Both the position numbers and the translations under genes were made by a program. From Methylotenera sp. G11 (GTDB lineage: Bacteria > Pseudomonadota > Gammaproteobacteria > Burkholderiales > Methylophilaceae), in assembly GCF_000799735.1 (NCBI RefSeq), contig NZ_JUHH01000001.1, forward strand, positions 1,612,001-1,676,000: a stretch of DNA of 64,000 nucleotides, in the 5' to 3' direction. The number at the start of each line of letters is the position of its first letter. The stretch's first letter is position 1. The notes beneath the pieces are model-generated. The model did not search any database. It was not told where the DNA came from and was given only the letters and a program-made list of their open reading frames with translations. Positions 42,645-52,136 of the stretch are shown here, piece by piece.

Positions 42645-43352
42645 TCACGACTGGCTTGTCTCACGCTCCATATCCTGCACTGAAGTGTGGCGCACATCTT
42701 TACCTTTAACCATATACACCACATATTCCGCGATGTTCTTGGCATGGTCGCCGATACGCTCAATCGCTTTCGCTACGAACAATACTTCCAATGACATTGA
42801 AATCGTGCGCGGGTCTTCCAGCATGAACGTAATCAACTGGCGCATGGCAGCACGGAACTGCTCATCGACCTGCTCATCCTGCCTTGCCACTGCTACCGTT
42901 TTGCTGTCATCAAGCCGCGCAAAACCATCCAGCGCTGTACTCAGCATTTCGCGCACCAATGTAACCATCGCTTTAATTTCATTGAAGCGCGGTTTATACA
43001 AACGATCTTCATCAAAAATCTTTTGTGCGGTACGTGCGATCTTGGTAGCTTCATCACCAATACGCTCCAAGTCAGTAATGGTTTTTACGATCATCATGAC
43101 CATGCGCAAATCGCCGGCAGTCGGCTGGCGACGTGCAATGATATGGCTGCAGTCCTCATCGATCTGCACTTCCAGCGCATTCACGCGATGATCGTTATTC
43201 ATCACTTCTTTTGCCAGGTTTGGATCCAGCTTCACCAGCGCTTCAAGTGCCTGAATAATTTGCTGCTCTACCAGGCCGCCCATTTCAAGCACTTTTCCAC
43301 GCAGCGCTTCCAACTCAGCATCATATTGCTTAAAGGTGTGTTCAGAATGCAT
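42645..43352 (-). CDS. phoU: phosphate signalling protein PhoU
   Basis: 235 aa, two PhoU three-helix repeats (LRGKVLEMGGLVEQQIIQALEAL and MVTLVREMLSTALDGFARLD) with the metal-site motifs EVQIDEDCSHIIARRQP, RIGDEATKIARTA and RIGDHAKNIAEYVVYM. It modulates PstSCAB and PhoR. It stands alone here, without pst genes. The start is set at 43352 (MHSEHTFK); the longer frame begins with ATT. Confidence 0.93.
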   Translation of the reverse strand: MHSEHTFKQYDAELEALRGKVLEMGGLVEQQIIQALEALVKLDPNLAKEVMNNDHRVNALEVQIDEDCSHIIARRQPTAGDLRMVMMIVKTITDLERIGDEATKIARTAQKIFDEDRLYKPRFNEIKAMVTLVREMLSTALDGFARLDDSKTVAVARQDEQVDEQFRAAMRQLITFMLEDPRTISMSLEVLFVAKAIERIGDHAKNIAEYVVYMVKGKDVRHTSVQDMERETSQS

Positions 43353-43430
43353 TTTATTTTTCCACAATTATCCAGAACGCTATCTTAGGCACCTAATATG
43401 ACAAAATTATTACAAAATGCGATTAAGCAT

Positions 43431-44090
43431 TTATTTTTTATAGGTTTTAACGCCATCAGGTGTTGCCAGCAGCAATACATTGGCCGGGCGTGCAGCAAAC
43501 AAACCATTAGTCACTACACCTACGATCTGATTGATTCTGGCTTCCATCTCAACCGGATCAGTAATATTTAAGCCATGCACGTCTAGAATTACATTACCGT
43601 TATCGGTAGTAAAGTCGCGCAATTTCGGTTGGCCGCCCAATTTAACCAGTTCGCGCGCTACGTAGCTTTTTGCCATTGGCAGCACTTCTACCGGCAGTGG
43701 AAACTTACCCAGCACAGGTACATATTTGCTGGCGTCGCAGATACAGATAAACTGTTTTGCCACCGCAGCCACGATTTTTTCACGGGTCAGGGCGCCACCG
43801 CCGCCTTTGAGCATGTGCATGTGTTCTGTGATCTCGTCGGCGCCGTCCACATAAATATCCAGGCTGTCTACACTATTAAGGTCAAACACTTCAATACCGT
43901 GGCCGCGCAAGCGTGCTGCCGTCGCTTCAGAACTGGCTACCGCACCGTCAATTTTATGTTTCACTTTTGCAAGTTCTTCGATGAAAAAGTTAGCGGTCGA
44001 CCCTGTACCCACCCCGATAATACCGCCTTTTACATATTCAACTGCCGCTTTTGCTACCTGTTGTTTCAATTCGTCTTGTGTGTAAGCCAT
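43431..44090 (-). CDS. rpiA: ribose-5-phosphate isomerase A
   Basis: 219 aa. [22 protein letters not shown] with catalytic Asp residues, [15 protein letters not shown] and the [16 protein letters not shown] segment are all canonical RpiA. It interconverts ribose 5-P and ribulose 5-P, linking the pentose pathway with ribulose monophosphate assimilation in methylotrophs. The start at 44090 is ATG with AAGGA upstream; a TTG three codons earlier is too close to that site. Confidence 0.95.
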   Translation of the reverse strand: MAYTQDELKQQVAKAAVEYVKGGIIGVGTGSTANFFIEELAKVKHKIDGAVASSEATAARLRGHGIEVFDLNSVDSLDIYVDGADEITEHMHMLKGGGGALTREKIVAAVAKQFICICDASKYVPVLGKFPLPVEVLPMAKSYVARELVKLGGQPKLRDFTTDNGNVILDVHGLNITDPVEMEARINQIVGVVTNGLFAARPANVLLLATPDGVKTYKK

Positions 44091-44205
44091 TTTAGTCAAG
44101 TCCTTGCAATTTCTTTATAATACGAGTTATATAATTCAATCCAATCTAGTACTATACACTGCACTCGTCCGTTTTAGAAACCCAGCCCACTATTAGAAAT
44201 AGCGC

Positions 44206-45729
44206 ATGCCTACAGATACCGCACAAAATTATTTAGAAAAAATACAGAACTCACACGTATATGACGTTGCTAAAGTAACGCCATTAGACCTGCAAATCAA
44301 TCTATCCAAGCGCATTAAGAACAATGTACTGCTAAAACGCGAAGATATGCAGCCGGTATTTTCTTTCAAGATTCGCGGTGCTTACAACAAGATGGCAAGC
44401 TTATCGCCAGAGGCGCTGGCTAAAGGCGTAATTGCGGCCTCTGCCGGCAATCACGCACAAGGGGTTGCCCTCAGTGCACAGAAACTCAAGTGCCGCGCCG
44501 TGATTGTGATGCCCACCACCACACCGCAAATCAAGATCGATGCCGTTAAAAGCCGCGGTGCCGAAGTCGTATTATTCGGCGACAGCTATTCTGATGCGTA
44601 TGCCCATTCACTGGAGCTGGAAAAGAAAGAAGGTTTGACCTTCGTACACCCGTACGATGATCCGGATGTCATCGCCGGGCAAGGCACGATTGCCATGGAA
44701 ATCCTGAAAGCACACCCGGAACCGATTGATGCTATTTTCTGTTGCGTTGGCGGTGGCGGCTTACTGGCAGGCATAGCAGCCTACATTAAAGCCGTTCGCC
44801 CTGAAATCAAGGTAATCGGCGTAGAGGCAAAAGATGCCGAAGCCATGACGCTCTCACTCAAAAAAGGCGAGCGCGTGGCGCTGGATCAGGTAGGCCTGTT
44901 TGCTGACGGGGCTGCTGTCAAACAGGTGGGCGAACACACTTTTGCACTGTGCCAGCAATATGTAGATGAAATGATCATTGTAGACAACGATGCCATCTGC
45001 GCTGCGATTAAAGATGTGTTCGAAGATACACGCAGCATTTTAGAACCCGCCGGCGGCCTGGCCGTAGCGGGCCTGAAAGCTTATGCCGCCCGCGAAAACC
45101 TGCAGGATAAAACGCTGGTTGCCGTTGCATCCGGCGCCAATATGAATTTTGACCGCCTGCGCTTCATTGCAGAGCGTGCCGAAATCGGCGAGAAACGCGA
45201 AGCGGTATTAGCCGTCACCATTCCAGAGAAACCAGGCGCATTCAAGTCCTTCTGCCGCCTGCTGGGTGGCCGTAATATCACTGAATTCAATTACCGTTAC
45301 TCAGACCCGCAGAATGCGCATATTTTTGTAGGGGTTGCCGTTTCAGACCCATCCGAGTCAGCCAAGCTGGTAAGCGCTTTGCAGCAAAAAGGCCTGCCGA
45401 CATTAGACCTGAGCGACAACGAAGTTGCCAAGCTCCACCTGCGCCACCTGGTAGGCGGCCATGCACCGCAGGCGGAAAATGAAAAGGTTTTCAGATTCGA
45501 GTTCCCGGAAACACCAGGCGCACTGATGAAGTTCCTGGATACCATGGGACATGACTGGAATATCAGCCTGTTTCATTACCGTAACCACGGCGCAGATTTC
45601 GGACGGGTACTGGTAGGCATGCAGGTGCCGCCAAATGAACTGACCGAATTTTCGGACTTCCTGAGCAAACTGGGTTATCCATATTGGGATGAAACTGAAA
45701 ACCCTGCCTATAAATTATTCCTGGGTTAA
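44206..45729 (+). CDS. ilvA: threonine ammonia-lyase, biosynthetic
   Basis: 507 aa, the long form with two C-terminal ACT-like regulatory domains (about 325-410 and 420-507). The PLP Lys is in VFSFKIRGAY (Lys55); AASAGNHAQGVALSA and the phosphate loop CVGGGGLLAGIAAY are intact. It catalyses threonine to 2-oxobutyrate for isoleucine synthesis and is feedback-inhibited through the ACT domains. Divergent from rpiA, monocistronic. Confidence 0.95.
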   Translation: MPTDTAQNYLEKIQNSHVYDVAKVTPLDLQINLSKRIKNNVLLKREDMQPVFSFKIRGAYNKMASLSPEALAKGVIAASAGNHAQGVALSAQKLKCRAVIVMPTTTPQIKIDAVKSRGAEVVLFGDSYSDAYAHSLELEKKEGLTFVHPYDDPDVIAGQGTIAMEILKAHPEPIDAIFCCVGGGGLLAGIAAYIKAVRPEIKVIGVEAKDAEAMTLSLKKGERVALDQVGLFADGAAVKQVGEHTFALCQQYVDEMIIVDNDAICAAIKDVFEDTRSILEPAGGLAVAGLKAYAARENLQDKTLVAVASGANMNFDRLRFIAERAEIGEKREAVLAVTIPEKPGAFKSFCRLLGGRNITEFNYRYSDPQNAHIFVGVAVSDPSESAKLVSALQQKGLPTLDLSDNEVAKLHLRHLVGGHAPQAENEKVFRFEFPETPGALMKFLDTMGHDWNISLFHYRNHGADFGRVLVGMQVPPNELTEFSDFLSKLGYPYWDETENPAYKLFLG

Positions 45730-45968
45730 AGTGCAAGTTTTTAGCCAGGCTGGTGGTTGCTTTCAGCCTAAAATCAACTTGCATAAAAAATAAGCGCATG
45801 TTTTATATGAAAAAACTTACCAGCATGATTTTTGCATGCTTGTAAATCTAAAGTTCATTGCGTAATTTGACATATGGAATACCGTTGAACCTTATTTCAT
45901 CGCGTATGCCAAATCACCATGCGAATTAGTGACAATAAACCTGAAAAATAAATAACCGGAGATTAAAT

Positions 45969-47036
45969 ATGAAGTTAAGGTATTTGGCAGTTACCCTGGC
46001 AATAGGCCTTGCGTTCAATGTCAACGCAAACGCCGCAGATAGAGGTAAGGCATATGTTTCAAACCAGGATGGCGGCGTAACGGTGATCGACCTCAATACC
46101 ATGGCGACTTCGGCCAGCATTGATGTAAAGGGCGAAGGCCCTCGTGGTTTGGCAATATCAGATGACGGCAAACTGCTGGTTGTGGCGACACGCGAGAACG
46201 GCAGCGTGTCTGTTATTGATACCGCAACTAATGAAGTCATCAAACAAATCCCTGTGGGCAAAAACCCTGAATTTGTAAGGGTTCGCGGCAACTTTGCTTT
46301 TGTCTCTTATGAACCAAGCGCCAAAGGCGGCCCTCCACCGGCACCTGGTTCAGCCGCGGCAAAAGAAGCAGAAAAAGAAGCCGAGGATGACGATGCCGAA
46401 CCGGCACGTATCGGCATTATTGATTTAAAACTAGGCAAAAAAGTACGTGAAATTGTCGGTGGCCCGGAAACCGAGGGGATCGAGTTCAGCAAAGACGGCA
46501 AACAGCTGGTGATTACCAATGAGGCTGACAATACCGTGACCGTACACAATATGAAAACCGGAAAGTTGCTCAAGACGATCAAGACACATAAATATGGCGA
46601 CCGTCCTCGCGGCGTAAAAGTATCTCCGGATGGCAAAACCTACGTCGTTACACTGGAGTACGGCAACAAATTCATGGTACTGGATAAGAACTTTAAAGTA
46701 TTGCGCACGGTTGATACCGGTGCCACGCCATACGGCATTGCTTACGACCGCGCAGGTGAACACATCTACGTAGCGGCAAACAAGGCGAAGACCCTGGAAG
46801 TATTTAACGCAAAAACGTATGAAAAAGTAAAACAAGTGACGACCGGGAACCGCTGCTGGCACTTCAGCTTCACCCCTGACGACAAAGAGATTCTGCTGGC
46901 GTGCGGCAAATCGGATGCAGTATTTGTGATAGATACCGAAAAGCTGGAAATCACCAAGCAGATCGAAGATAAAAAGATGCCCTGGGGCGTGGTGACTTAT
47001 CCGAAATCATCAGGCAGTTTAGATAAGCCTTTATAA
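45969..47036 (+). CDS. secreted YVTN-type beta-propeller protein
   Basis: 355 aa. Signal peptide MKLRYLAVTLAIGLAFNVNANA, then repeated beta-propeller blades: KAYVSNQDGGVTVIDL, LLVVATRENGSVSVIDTAT, QLVITNEADNTVTVHNMKTG, HIYVAANKAKTLEVFNAKT and LACGKSDAVFVIDTEK. An insert of Pro/Ala then Glu/Asp residues at about 120-142 interrupts blade 3. It resembles PQQ-dependent catabolism-associated propeller proteins; function unknown, expected periplasmic. It ends in a strong terminator. Confidence 0.78.
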   Translation: MKLRYLAVTLAIGLAFNVNANAADRGKAYVSNQDGGVTVIDLNTMATSASIDVKGEGPRGLAISDDGKLLVVATRENGSVSVIDTATNEVIKQIPVGKNPEFVRVRGNFAFVSYEPSAKGGPPPAPGSAAAKEAEKEAEDDDAEPARIGIIDLKLGKKVREIVGGPETEGIEFSKDGKQLVITNEADNTVTVHNMKTGKLLKTIKTHKYGDRPRGVKVSPDGKTYVVTLEYGNKFMVLDKNFKVLRTVDTGATPYGIAYDRAGEHIYVAANKAKTLEVFNAKTYEKVKQVTTGNRCWHFSFTPDDKEILLACGKSDAVFVIDTEKLEITKQIEDKKMPWGVVTYPKSSGSLDKPL

Positions 47037-47048
47037 ATACAGCCTGCA

Positions 47049-47073
47049 AAAAGCCCCGTTTCGGGGCTTTTTA
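47049..47073. terminator. bidirectional intrinsic terminator
   Basis: AAAAAGCCCCG-TTT-CGGGGCTTTTT, 11-bp stem with T-runs on both strands, serving the beta-propeller gene and the convergent EVE gene, whose stop lies inside it. Confidence 0.85.
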
Positions 47074-47529
47074 TTTTAATTTTTCCAATATCAATTCCCA
47101 GTCCCTGGGGTCTACCGGCGTAATGGATAAACGGTTACCGCGCTGCAGAATACGCAAATTGGCAAGCTCCGGCGTTTCCCGCATTTCTTTCAGGCTTAAC
47201 AGCCTGGTTTTACGCACCAGCTTCACATCCACATTAAACCAGCGCGGGTTTTCCGGGCTGGCTTTGGGATCATGATACTTATGCCCCTCGATGAACTGCA
47301 ATCGATCAGGGTAAGCGAGCGTACACACTTCAGCGATACCCGCAATGCCGGGCTCGGCACAGTTGGAGTGATAAAACAGCACGCCATCGCCCACTTTCAT
47401 CTGGTCGCGCATAAAGTTTCTTGCCTGATAATTACGTACGCCATACCAATCGACAGTCTGATCCGGCCTCGCCGCCAGGTCATCAATTGAAACATCCGCC
47501 GGCTCAGATTTCATTAACCAATAACGCAT
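47071..47529 (-). CDS. EVE domain-containing protein
   Basis: 152 aa, almost entirely one EVE domain (PUA-like fold): MRYWLMKSEP at the N-terminus, VDWYGVRNYQARNFMRDQMKVGDGVLFYHSN and ITPVDPRDWELIL are diagnostic. EVE domains bind modified bases in DNA or RNA. No modification or restriction genes are nearby, so a housekeeping RNA role is more likely. Confidence 0.92.
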   Translation of the reverse strand: MRYWLMKSEPADVSIDDLAARPDQTVDWYGVRNYQARNFMRDQMKVGDGVLFYHSNCAEPGIAGIAEVCTLAYPDRLQFIEGHKYHDPKASPENPRWFNVDVKLVRKTRLLSLKEMRETPELANLRILQRGNRLSITPVDPRDWELILEKLK

Positions 47530-47598
47530 GGTTTTTTCCAGTTAAAAATATTCGCTTATGATAATCTATAACCAAATCAACAATCATCAATTTTCATT

Positions 47599-47970
47599 AT
47601 GACGAAGCCACAGCAGAAGAATGTATTAGGCACCCCGCTGCAAGCCTGCAGCCTCAGCCCGGTTACCGGTTTTACGCGTAACGGGTGCTGTGAAACCAGT
47701 ATTGAGGACAGCGGCAGCCACACCGTCTGCGCACAAATGACAGAAGAGTTCCTGGCATTCTCGGCTTCATGCGGTAACGACTTAAGCACGCCGCGCCCTG
47801 AATATGGCTTTGCAGGACTAAAGGCCGGCGACCGCTGGTGCCTATGTGCCAGCCGCTGGCTTGAGGCATCCGAGGCCGGATTTGCACCACCGGTGATCAT
47901 GGAAGCCTGCCACGAAAAATGCCTGAAAATCGTCAGCCTGGCAGACCTTAAATATCACGCATTAAGGTAG
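47599..47970 (+). CDS. DUF2237 family protein
   Basis: 123 aa. KNVLGTPLQACSLSPVTGFTRNGCC, HTVCAQMTEEFLAFSASCGNDLSTP and GDRWCLCASRW match the DUF2237 family throughout. Conserved Cys pairs suggest metal or redox chemistry, but no function is established. Its 3' end overlaps that of the convergent 2H phosphoesterase gene by 9 bp. Confidence 0.88.
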   Translation: MTKPQQKNVLGTPLQACSLSPVTGFTRNGCCETSIEDSGSHTVCAQMTEEFLAFSASCGNDLSTPRPEYGFAGLKAGDRWCLCASRWLEASEAGFAPPVIMEACHEKCLKIVSLADLKYHALR

Positions 47971-48666
47971 CCAGGAAATTTCCGGCATCACGGGCAATGG
48001 CTGACGCCATTGTAGCGCCCCCTGCTCCAGGTCATAGTCGGCAAGCGTCAGCAGCTCTCCCCCGACCTCAGAAGCGTTATAGCACATCAGGCTGATCCGG
48101 CTGATCAAACAGTTTGTCACGCTCTCCTGCGGGAAAGCGCTCAGCCGAAGATCAATCATTGCAGTTTTCCATGTATCAGAATAAAGGCCAACCGTTACAT
48201 GAGGAAGGTATTGCGTACGCCCATCACAAGCCATGGAATGCAAAAGCGCATGCAGCGCGTGCAGGCGATGGCCAGCATCATGAACATGAAGAAATGGCGC
48301 TGAGCTGAAGCTGGCTAAGGAGCCGATTTCGATCTCAAATGGCTGTATGCAGGCACTTTTTAAAGCCGATACATCCGCTTCAAAATCCCAGGCACCGTAA
48401 TTATCCGAACATTGCGGCTGTTCACTCAGAAACCCGTTGATACCAAGCGTTACATGTGGCTGGCGGCAATATCCATCCAGCAGAAAGCCAGACAGATGCT
48501 GCTCAGCAGCCTGTACCTGCTGCCGCACTGCCTGGCAATCCACATCTATCGCCCAAAGCGCATAGTGCGACCTGCCCCGATGCCAATCGGGAAAGTCCTG
48601 GCGGACATTTTTAATGGTATGCGGATTTTCAAGAAATTTTTTACGAATATCAAACAGGTTTGCCAT
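47962..48666 (-). CDS. 2H phosphoesterase superfamily protein (2'-5' RNA ligase-like)
   Basis: About 234 aa with the two HxT motifs of the 2H fold, PHVTLGI in the first half and PHVTVGL in the second, both with intact His and Thr. Members act on 2'-5' linked or cyclic phosphates in RNA. The start at 48666 (MANLFDIRKKF) is preferred; the longer open frame would begin inside the 6S RNA. It takes the place usually held by 5-formyl-THF cyclo-ligase after zapA and 6S RNA. Confidence 0.8.
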   Translation of the reverse strand: MANLFDIRKKFLENPHTIKNVRQDFPDWHRGRSHYALWAIDVDCQAVRQQVQAAEQHLSGFLLDGYCRQPHVTLGINGFLSEQPQCSDNYGAWDFEADVSALKSACIQPFEIEIGSLASFSSAPFLHVHDAGHRLHALHALLHSMACDGRTQYLPHVTVGLYSDTWKTAMIDLRLSAFPQESVTNCLISRISLMCYNASEVGGELLTLADYDLEQGALQWRQPLPVMPEISWLP

Positions 48667-48723
48667 GCCTGAGAAATCCAATCGGGAATAACAGCGTCTT
48701 ATAGAAAATAACGGGGATTGAGA

Positions 48724-48897
48724 GTTCTCCACGGAACAGCCTAGACCAGCATCCTGAACCAAAAAGGCTCAAGTGGTAACAGCCTAGAGTGCATTAGGTA
48801 CACCTGCAAGAGGCGCTCACACAGACGCTCGAATGACTAAAACCGATGCTATAAACTAGTTCAAGGAATTATTAGCCTAAACCGAACCGCAGAGAAC
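48724..48897 (-). ncRNA. ssrS: 6S RNA
   Basis: On the minus strand the 174-nt region begins GTTCTCTGCGG and ends CCGTGGAGAAC, which pair as an 11-bp closing stem with two G-U pairs. Inside, GGCTAATAATTCCTTGAAC, a GAGCGTC..GAGCGCCTC hairpin, and the 3' arm CACTTGAGCC then GGTTCAGG resemble the known 6S layout, with a large central bubble. It lies directly downstream of zapA on the same strand, the conserved 6S position. It sequesters sigma-70 RNA polymerase in stationary phase. Ends are approximate. Confidence 0.85.
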
Positions 48898-49005
48898 AAA
48901 CTTTGAAATCTGATGAATTATCTTAAATCCTGCTTCCTCTTAAGATAAAACTGCTTGAATTGATTCTACTCTCTTTTGACGTGTATTTTTGACAAAATTT
49001 TATAT

Positions 49006-49299
49006 TTATTCATGCCCACATGCTTGATCAATCTGATCAAGCATGATTGTAATCCTGCGCTTGATATCGCCTACATCAACATCACCGCTCTTGCTGTTAA
49101 GCAGTTCGTGAGCCAGGTTCAGGGCAGTCATGATTGCGATTCTTTCCACACCGATCACTTTACCGCTATCACGGATATCGCGCATTTTCTTATCCAGAAA
49201 ATTCACAGCGTTAATCAGGCCGGGGCGTTCTTCATCGGTACACGACACCGTAAAGTTCCGCCCCATGATACTGACGTCTACGCCTTTAATATCGCTCAT
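49006..49299 (-). CDS. zapA: cell division protein ZapA
   Basis: 97 aa, VDVSIMGRNFTVSCTDEERPGLINAVNFLDKKMRDIRDSG followed by a C-terminal coiled coil with ERIAIMTALNLAHELL. ZapA crosslinks FtsZ filaments at the division ring. It is 36 bp after the zapB-like gene and upstream of 6S RNA, the standard arrangement in beta- and gammaproteobacteria. Confidence 0.93.
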   Translation of the reverse strand: MSDIKGVDVSIMGRNFTVSCTDEERPGLINAVNFLDKKMRDIRDSGKVIGVERIAIMTALNLAHELLNSKSGDVDVGDIKRRITIMLDQIDQACGHE

Positions 49300-49334
49300 T
49301 ATTATTTGCTCTAAAATGTGATGTTGGATCTGAT

Positions 49335-49523
49335 TCAGGGGAGACTGTCTATCAAGGTCTCGATGCGCTCGCTGGCCTGCGCCATATTGGCTTTCAATGC
49401 CGCCGTGTCGGCTTCCATCTTATTCAGGCTATGGCGTAGCTCCGCGTTTTCACCGCGTAACTCATTACACATCGAAATCAGGTGTGATAGTTTCTGTTCT
49501 AGCGCTTTTAAGTCTGCATCCAT
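49335..49523 (-). CDS. ZapB-like coiled-coil protein (TIGR02449 type)
   Basis: 62 aa, almost a single coiled coil: MDADLKALEQKLSHLISMCN, then heptads with ENAELRHSLNKMEADTAALKANM. It has the size and pattern of the small protein encoded beside ZapA in many proteobacteria. The start at 49523 is chosen because upstream residues (12 more codons) break the coiled-coil pattern. The role at the division ring is inferred from gene pairing. Confidence 0.75.
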   Translation of the reverse strand: MDADLKALEQKLSHLISMCNELRGENAELRHSLNKMEADTAALKANMAQASERIETLIDSLP

Positions 49524-50061
49524 ACAGCAACTATAATTTAATAAATTGATTATAGTCAATAGTTAACATGAATTTCATAAAGTATTACAATAATTTACAA
49601 ACCAAATAAGTTGTAAATAGTTCCTTAGATTTAAAAATAAAAAGTTATAATCACAAAAGTTGATAGGTGCCGAGTTTGCTTTCTGCAAACAAGGTGAAAC
49701 TGGGAAACAGGTGCGCTTCAATTTCTGAAACAATTCCTGTGCTGCCCCCGCAACGGTAAGTGAGTCTGATTATTCATAACGGTTTGCAATACGCCACTGA
49801 TCTCTAAAATAGCTCGGGAAGGCGCAAACCCAAGGTTTAAAAACCCCAAGCTCACCAGCCCGGAGACCGGCCTCGCAACATTTACGCTAGAAAATTACCG
49901 CGGGGTGACGGTATCAAAGGCTGCGCTTCCAATCACTTGCTTCTGCGCTTTCTTTAATATATCCCTACCCCCTTTTGTTTTCTAGGTTATCAATAAAATA
50001 GCTTACAAACTAAGTTACTAAACGCTATACGCGGGGTCGCGCATAGCTTAGGGAATATATA
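49524..50061. other. 538-bp leader with cobalamin riboswitch
   Basis: The gap between the zapB-like gene and the btuB-like receptor gene. 49524-49655 is plain AT-rich sequence where divergent promoters must lie; the riboswitch fills 49659-49880; 49881-50061 has no recognised feature except a possible expression platform. Confidence 0.6.
49659..49880 (+). promoter_or_regulatory. cobalamin (AdoCbl) riboswitch
   Basis: Contains the conserved elements in order: GATAGGTGCCG at the start, GGTGAAACTGGGAAACAGGTGCG, the B12-box-type TGTGCTGCCCCCGCAACGG and GTAAGTGAG, CGCCACTGATCTC, GGGAAGGCGCAAACCCAAGG, then AGCTCACCAGCCCGGAGACCGGCC. It sits 180 bp before the BtuB-like receptor and should lower its expression when B12 is plentiful. 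Confidence 0.93.
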
Positions 50062-52038
50062 ATGAAAAGATCTACCATTGCCAGCCTGATTGGCCTCTCA
50101 ATTTCGTCACCTGTTTTTGCTGCCGAAACCATAGCTCTTGATGACGTAACCGTAAAAGCAAACCGCTTTGAGCGCAAAGACACGGAGACGACCTACGCTT
50201 CCGAAATTCATACCGCGGCACAGATAGAAGCTTCTGGCGCAGCAACCCTTTACGAATACCTTGCCCAGCAGACTTCGCTGAACGCATCACCGAACATCGG
50301 CAACCGCGCAACTCCGGCAATCAATCTGCGTGGCTTTGGTACCGAGAACGGCCATCAGAACGTTGTCATTACGGTAGACGGACAACGCCTGAACAGCATC
50401 GACCTGTCACCCAGCGTGCTTGCTGGGATTGCGCTGGGCAATATCGAGCGCATTGAGATCGCCAAGGGCAGCAGCTCCGTCATTTACGGTGACGGCGCAA
50501 CCGCGGGCAGCATTCAGATTTATACAAAAAACAAGACCGGTGTCACCATCAGCAGCTCTTTAGGTAATTTTGGCCAGAAAAACTCGTATATCAATGCCGG
50601 CTTCTCTGAAAAGTATATTGACCTCTCGGTGAATCTGGCACATGACAGCCATGACGGTTTCAGCAAAAAAGATGAGACCGGCCATAAAGACCAATTCACC
50701 AGCAATAGCCAGAACGTCAAACTGAAAATCAAACCTACCGATCAATTGCGCTTTAACATCGAAGCTACCAGCTCCCGTAACGACGTGCGCTACGTAAACG
50801 CAATGACGCAGGATGAATTCCGCGACGACCCGAGACAGGTCACGCAAAGGCCGTTCAGCCAGACATACACCCATCAAAGCTTCAATAGCGACCAGTGGCG
50901 GATCGGCGGCGAGTATGACGTTAATGACCATGTCAGGATCAGCGCCTTCCATTATCAGGAAGATAAATTCTCCGAGTTCATATCCTCAACACCATCAACA
51001 GCCAACTCCCTATACAAAGGCAATGACATCAGTATCAGCTACCAAAGCGATACGCTCAGCCTGCTGGCCGGCTATCAGGATTTTGACGGCTCACGCAAGT
51101 CGTTCAGCGACTACAGCCCATGGGGGACTTCCAAAGATGAAACCACCAAGAAAAATGAAGCGGTTTACGTCAGCGGTGAATACAAGATCAACGCTTTGAC
51201 ATTATCTGCCGGCGCACGTAACGAACAAGTCAAATATCGGTTCTCACCCGTTTCCTATGCCTTTGGCCCAGTGACCGGAGCAAAAAAATCAGAAGATATC
51301 GATGCTTTTGATATTGGCGCCAATTACCGTTTCAGCGATAGCCTGAGCGCATTCACCAACTACAACCAGGCTTACCAGGCGCCTGATATCGACAGGCTTT
51401 TTACTTTTGGCGGCGGGTTTAACGGTTTCCTTGACCCGGCAAAGGTGCGCACCCTGAATGCCGGCATTAACCACGTTTCAGCCTACAACCGCCTGAAGAT
51501 TACCGTTTTCAGGGCTAACCTGAACAACGAAATATACCTCGATCCGACTTTTGGTTTTTTCGGCACCAACAGCAATCTGGACAAAACGTATAAATATGGA
51601 TTGGAACTGCAGGACAGCTACAAATTCAGCAACGACCTAAGTGCTTCCATTATTTACAACTACACTCGCGCCATCGTGGATAAAGAAACAACGCTGGATG
51701 GCTCGATCATCAAGAATAAAGACTTGCCAGGCGCGCCCAGACATACCATTGTTGCGAACCTGAATTACAAGTTCCTTGATCATGCCAGCCTGAACCTGAA
51801 CCACACCTGGCGTTCTACTGCCTATGCCTTTAATGATTTTGAGAACAATTTCAGCCAGAAGCAGGACAGTTTCAATTCAACGAATATTGCGATTAACTAC
51901 CAGTACAGAAACCTGAACTTCTTTACCGCAATCAACAATATTTTTGATCAGGAAAATTCCGTGCAGATTGCCGACAACGCGATCTATCCGGTTGATTTTG
52001 TACGCACCTGGCGCGTAGGCATGAAAGCGGATTTCTAA
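50062..52038 (+). CDS. btuB: TonB-dependent cobalamin receptor (BtuB-like)
   Basis: 658 aa. Signal peptide MKRSTIASLIGLSISSPVFA, the TonB-box region (ETIALDDVTVKANRFE), plug with INLRGFGTENGHQNVVITVDGQRLN and IERIEIAKGSSSVIYGDGATAGSIQI, and a beta barrel ending VGMKADF. Specificity for B12 is assigned from the riboswitch upstream and the cobalamin genes downstream. Confidence 0.88.
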   Translation: MKRSTIASLIGLSISSPVFAAETIALDDVTVKANRFERKDTETTYASEIHTAAQIEASGAATLYEYLAQQTSLNASPNIGNRATPAINLRGFGTENGHQNVVITVDGQRLNSIDLSPSVLAGIALGNIERIEIAKGSSSVIYGDGATAGSIQIYTKNKTGVTISSSLGNFGQKNSYINAGFSEKYIDLSVNLAHDSHDGFSKKDETGHKDQFTSNSQNVKLKIKPTDQLRFNIEATSSRNDVRYVNAMTQDEFRDDPRQVTQRPFSQTYTHQSFNSDQWRIGGEYDVNDHVRISAFHYQEDKFSEFISSTPSTANSLYKGNDISISYQSDTLSLLAGYQDFDGSRKSFSDYSPWGTSKDETTKKNEAVYVSGEYKINALTLSAGARNEQVKYRFSPVSYAFGPVTGAKKSEDIDAFDIGANYRFSDSLSAFTNYNQAYQAPDIDRLFTFGGGFNGFLDPAKVRTLNAGINHVSAYNRLKITVFRANLNNEIYLDPTFGFFGTNSNLDKTYKYGLELQDSYKFSNDLSASIIYNYTRAIVDKETTLDGSIIKNKDLPGAPRHTIVANLNYKFLDHASLNLNHTWRSTAYAFNDFENNFSQKQDSFNSTNIAINYQYRNLNFFTAINNIFDQENSVQIADNAIYPVDFVRTWRVGMKADF

Positions 52039-52092
52039 TGTGTTCTTTTATGCAGTAACACAAAATGTTATGATGCTGTAAATGATCGGGGC

Positions 52093-52117
52093 CGCGTATA
52101 ACCCATACGCGCCTTTT
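52093..52117 (+). terminator. hairpin between the receptor and membrane-protein genes
   Basis: CGCGTAT-AACCC-ATACGCG then CCTTTTTG, 7-bp stem. Terminator or attenuator within the B12 module. Confidence 0.55.
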
Positions 52118-52136
52118 TGAAAGGCACTTAAATAAA

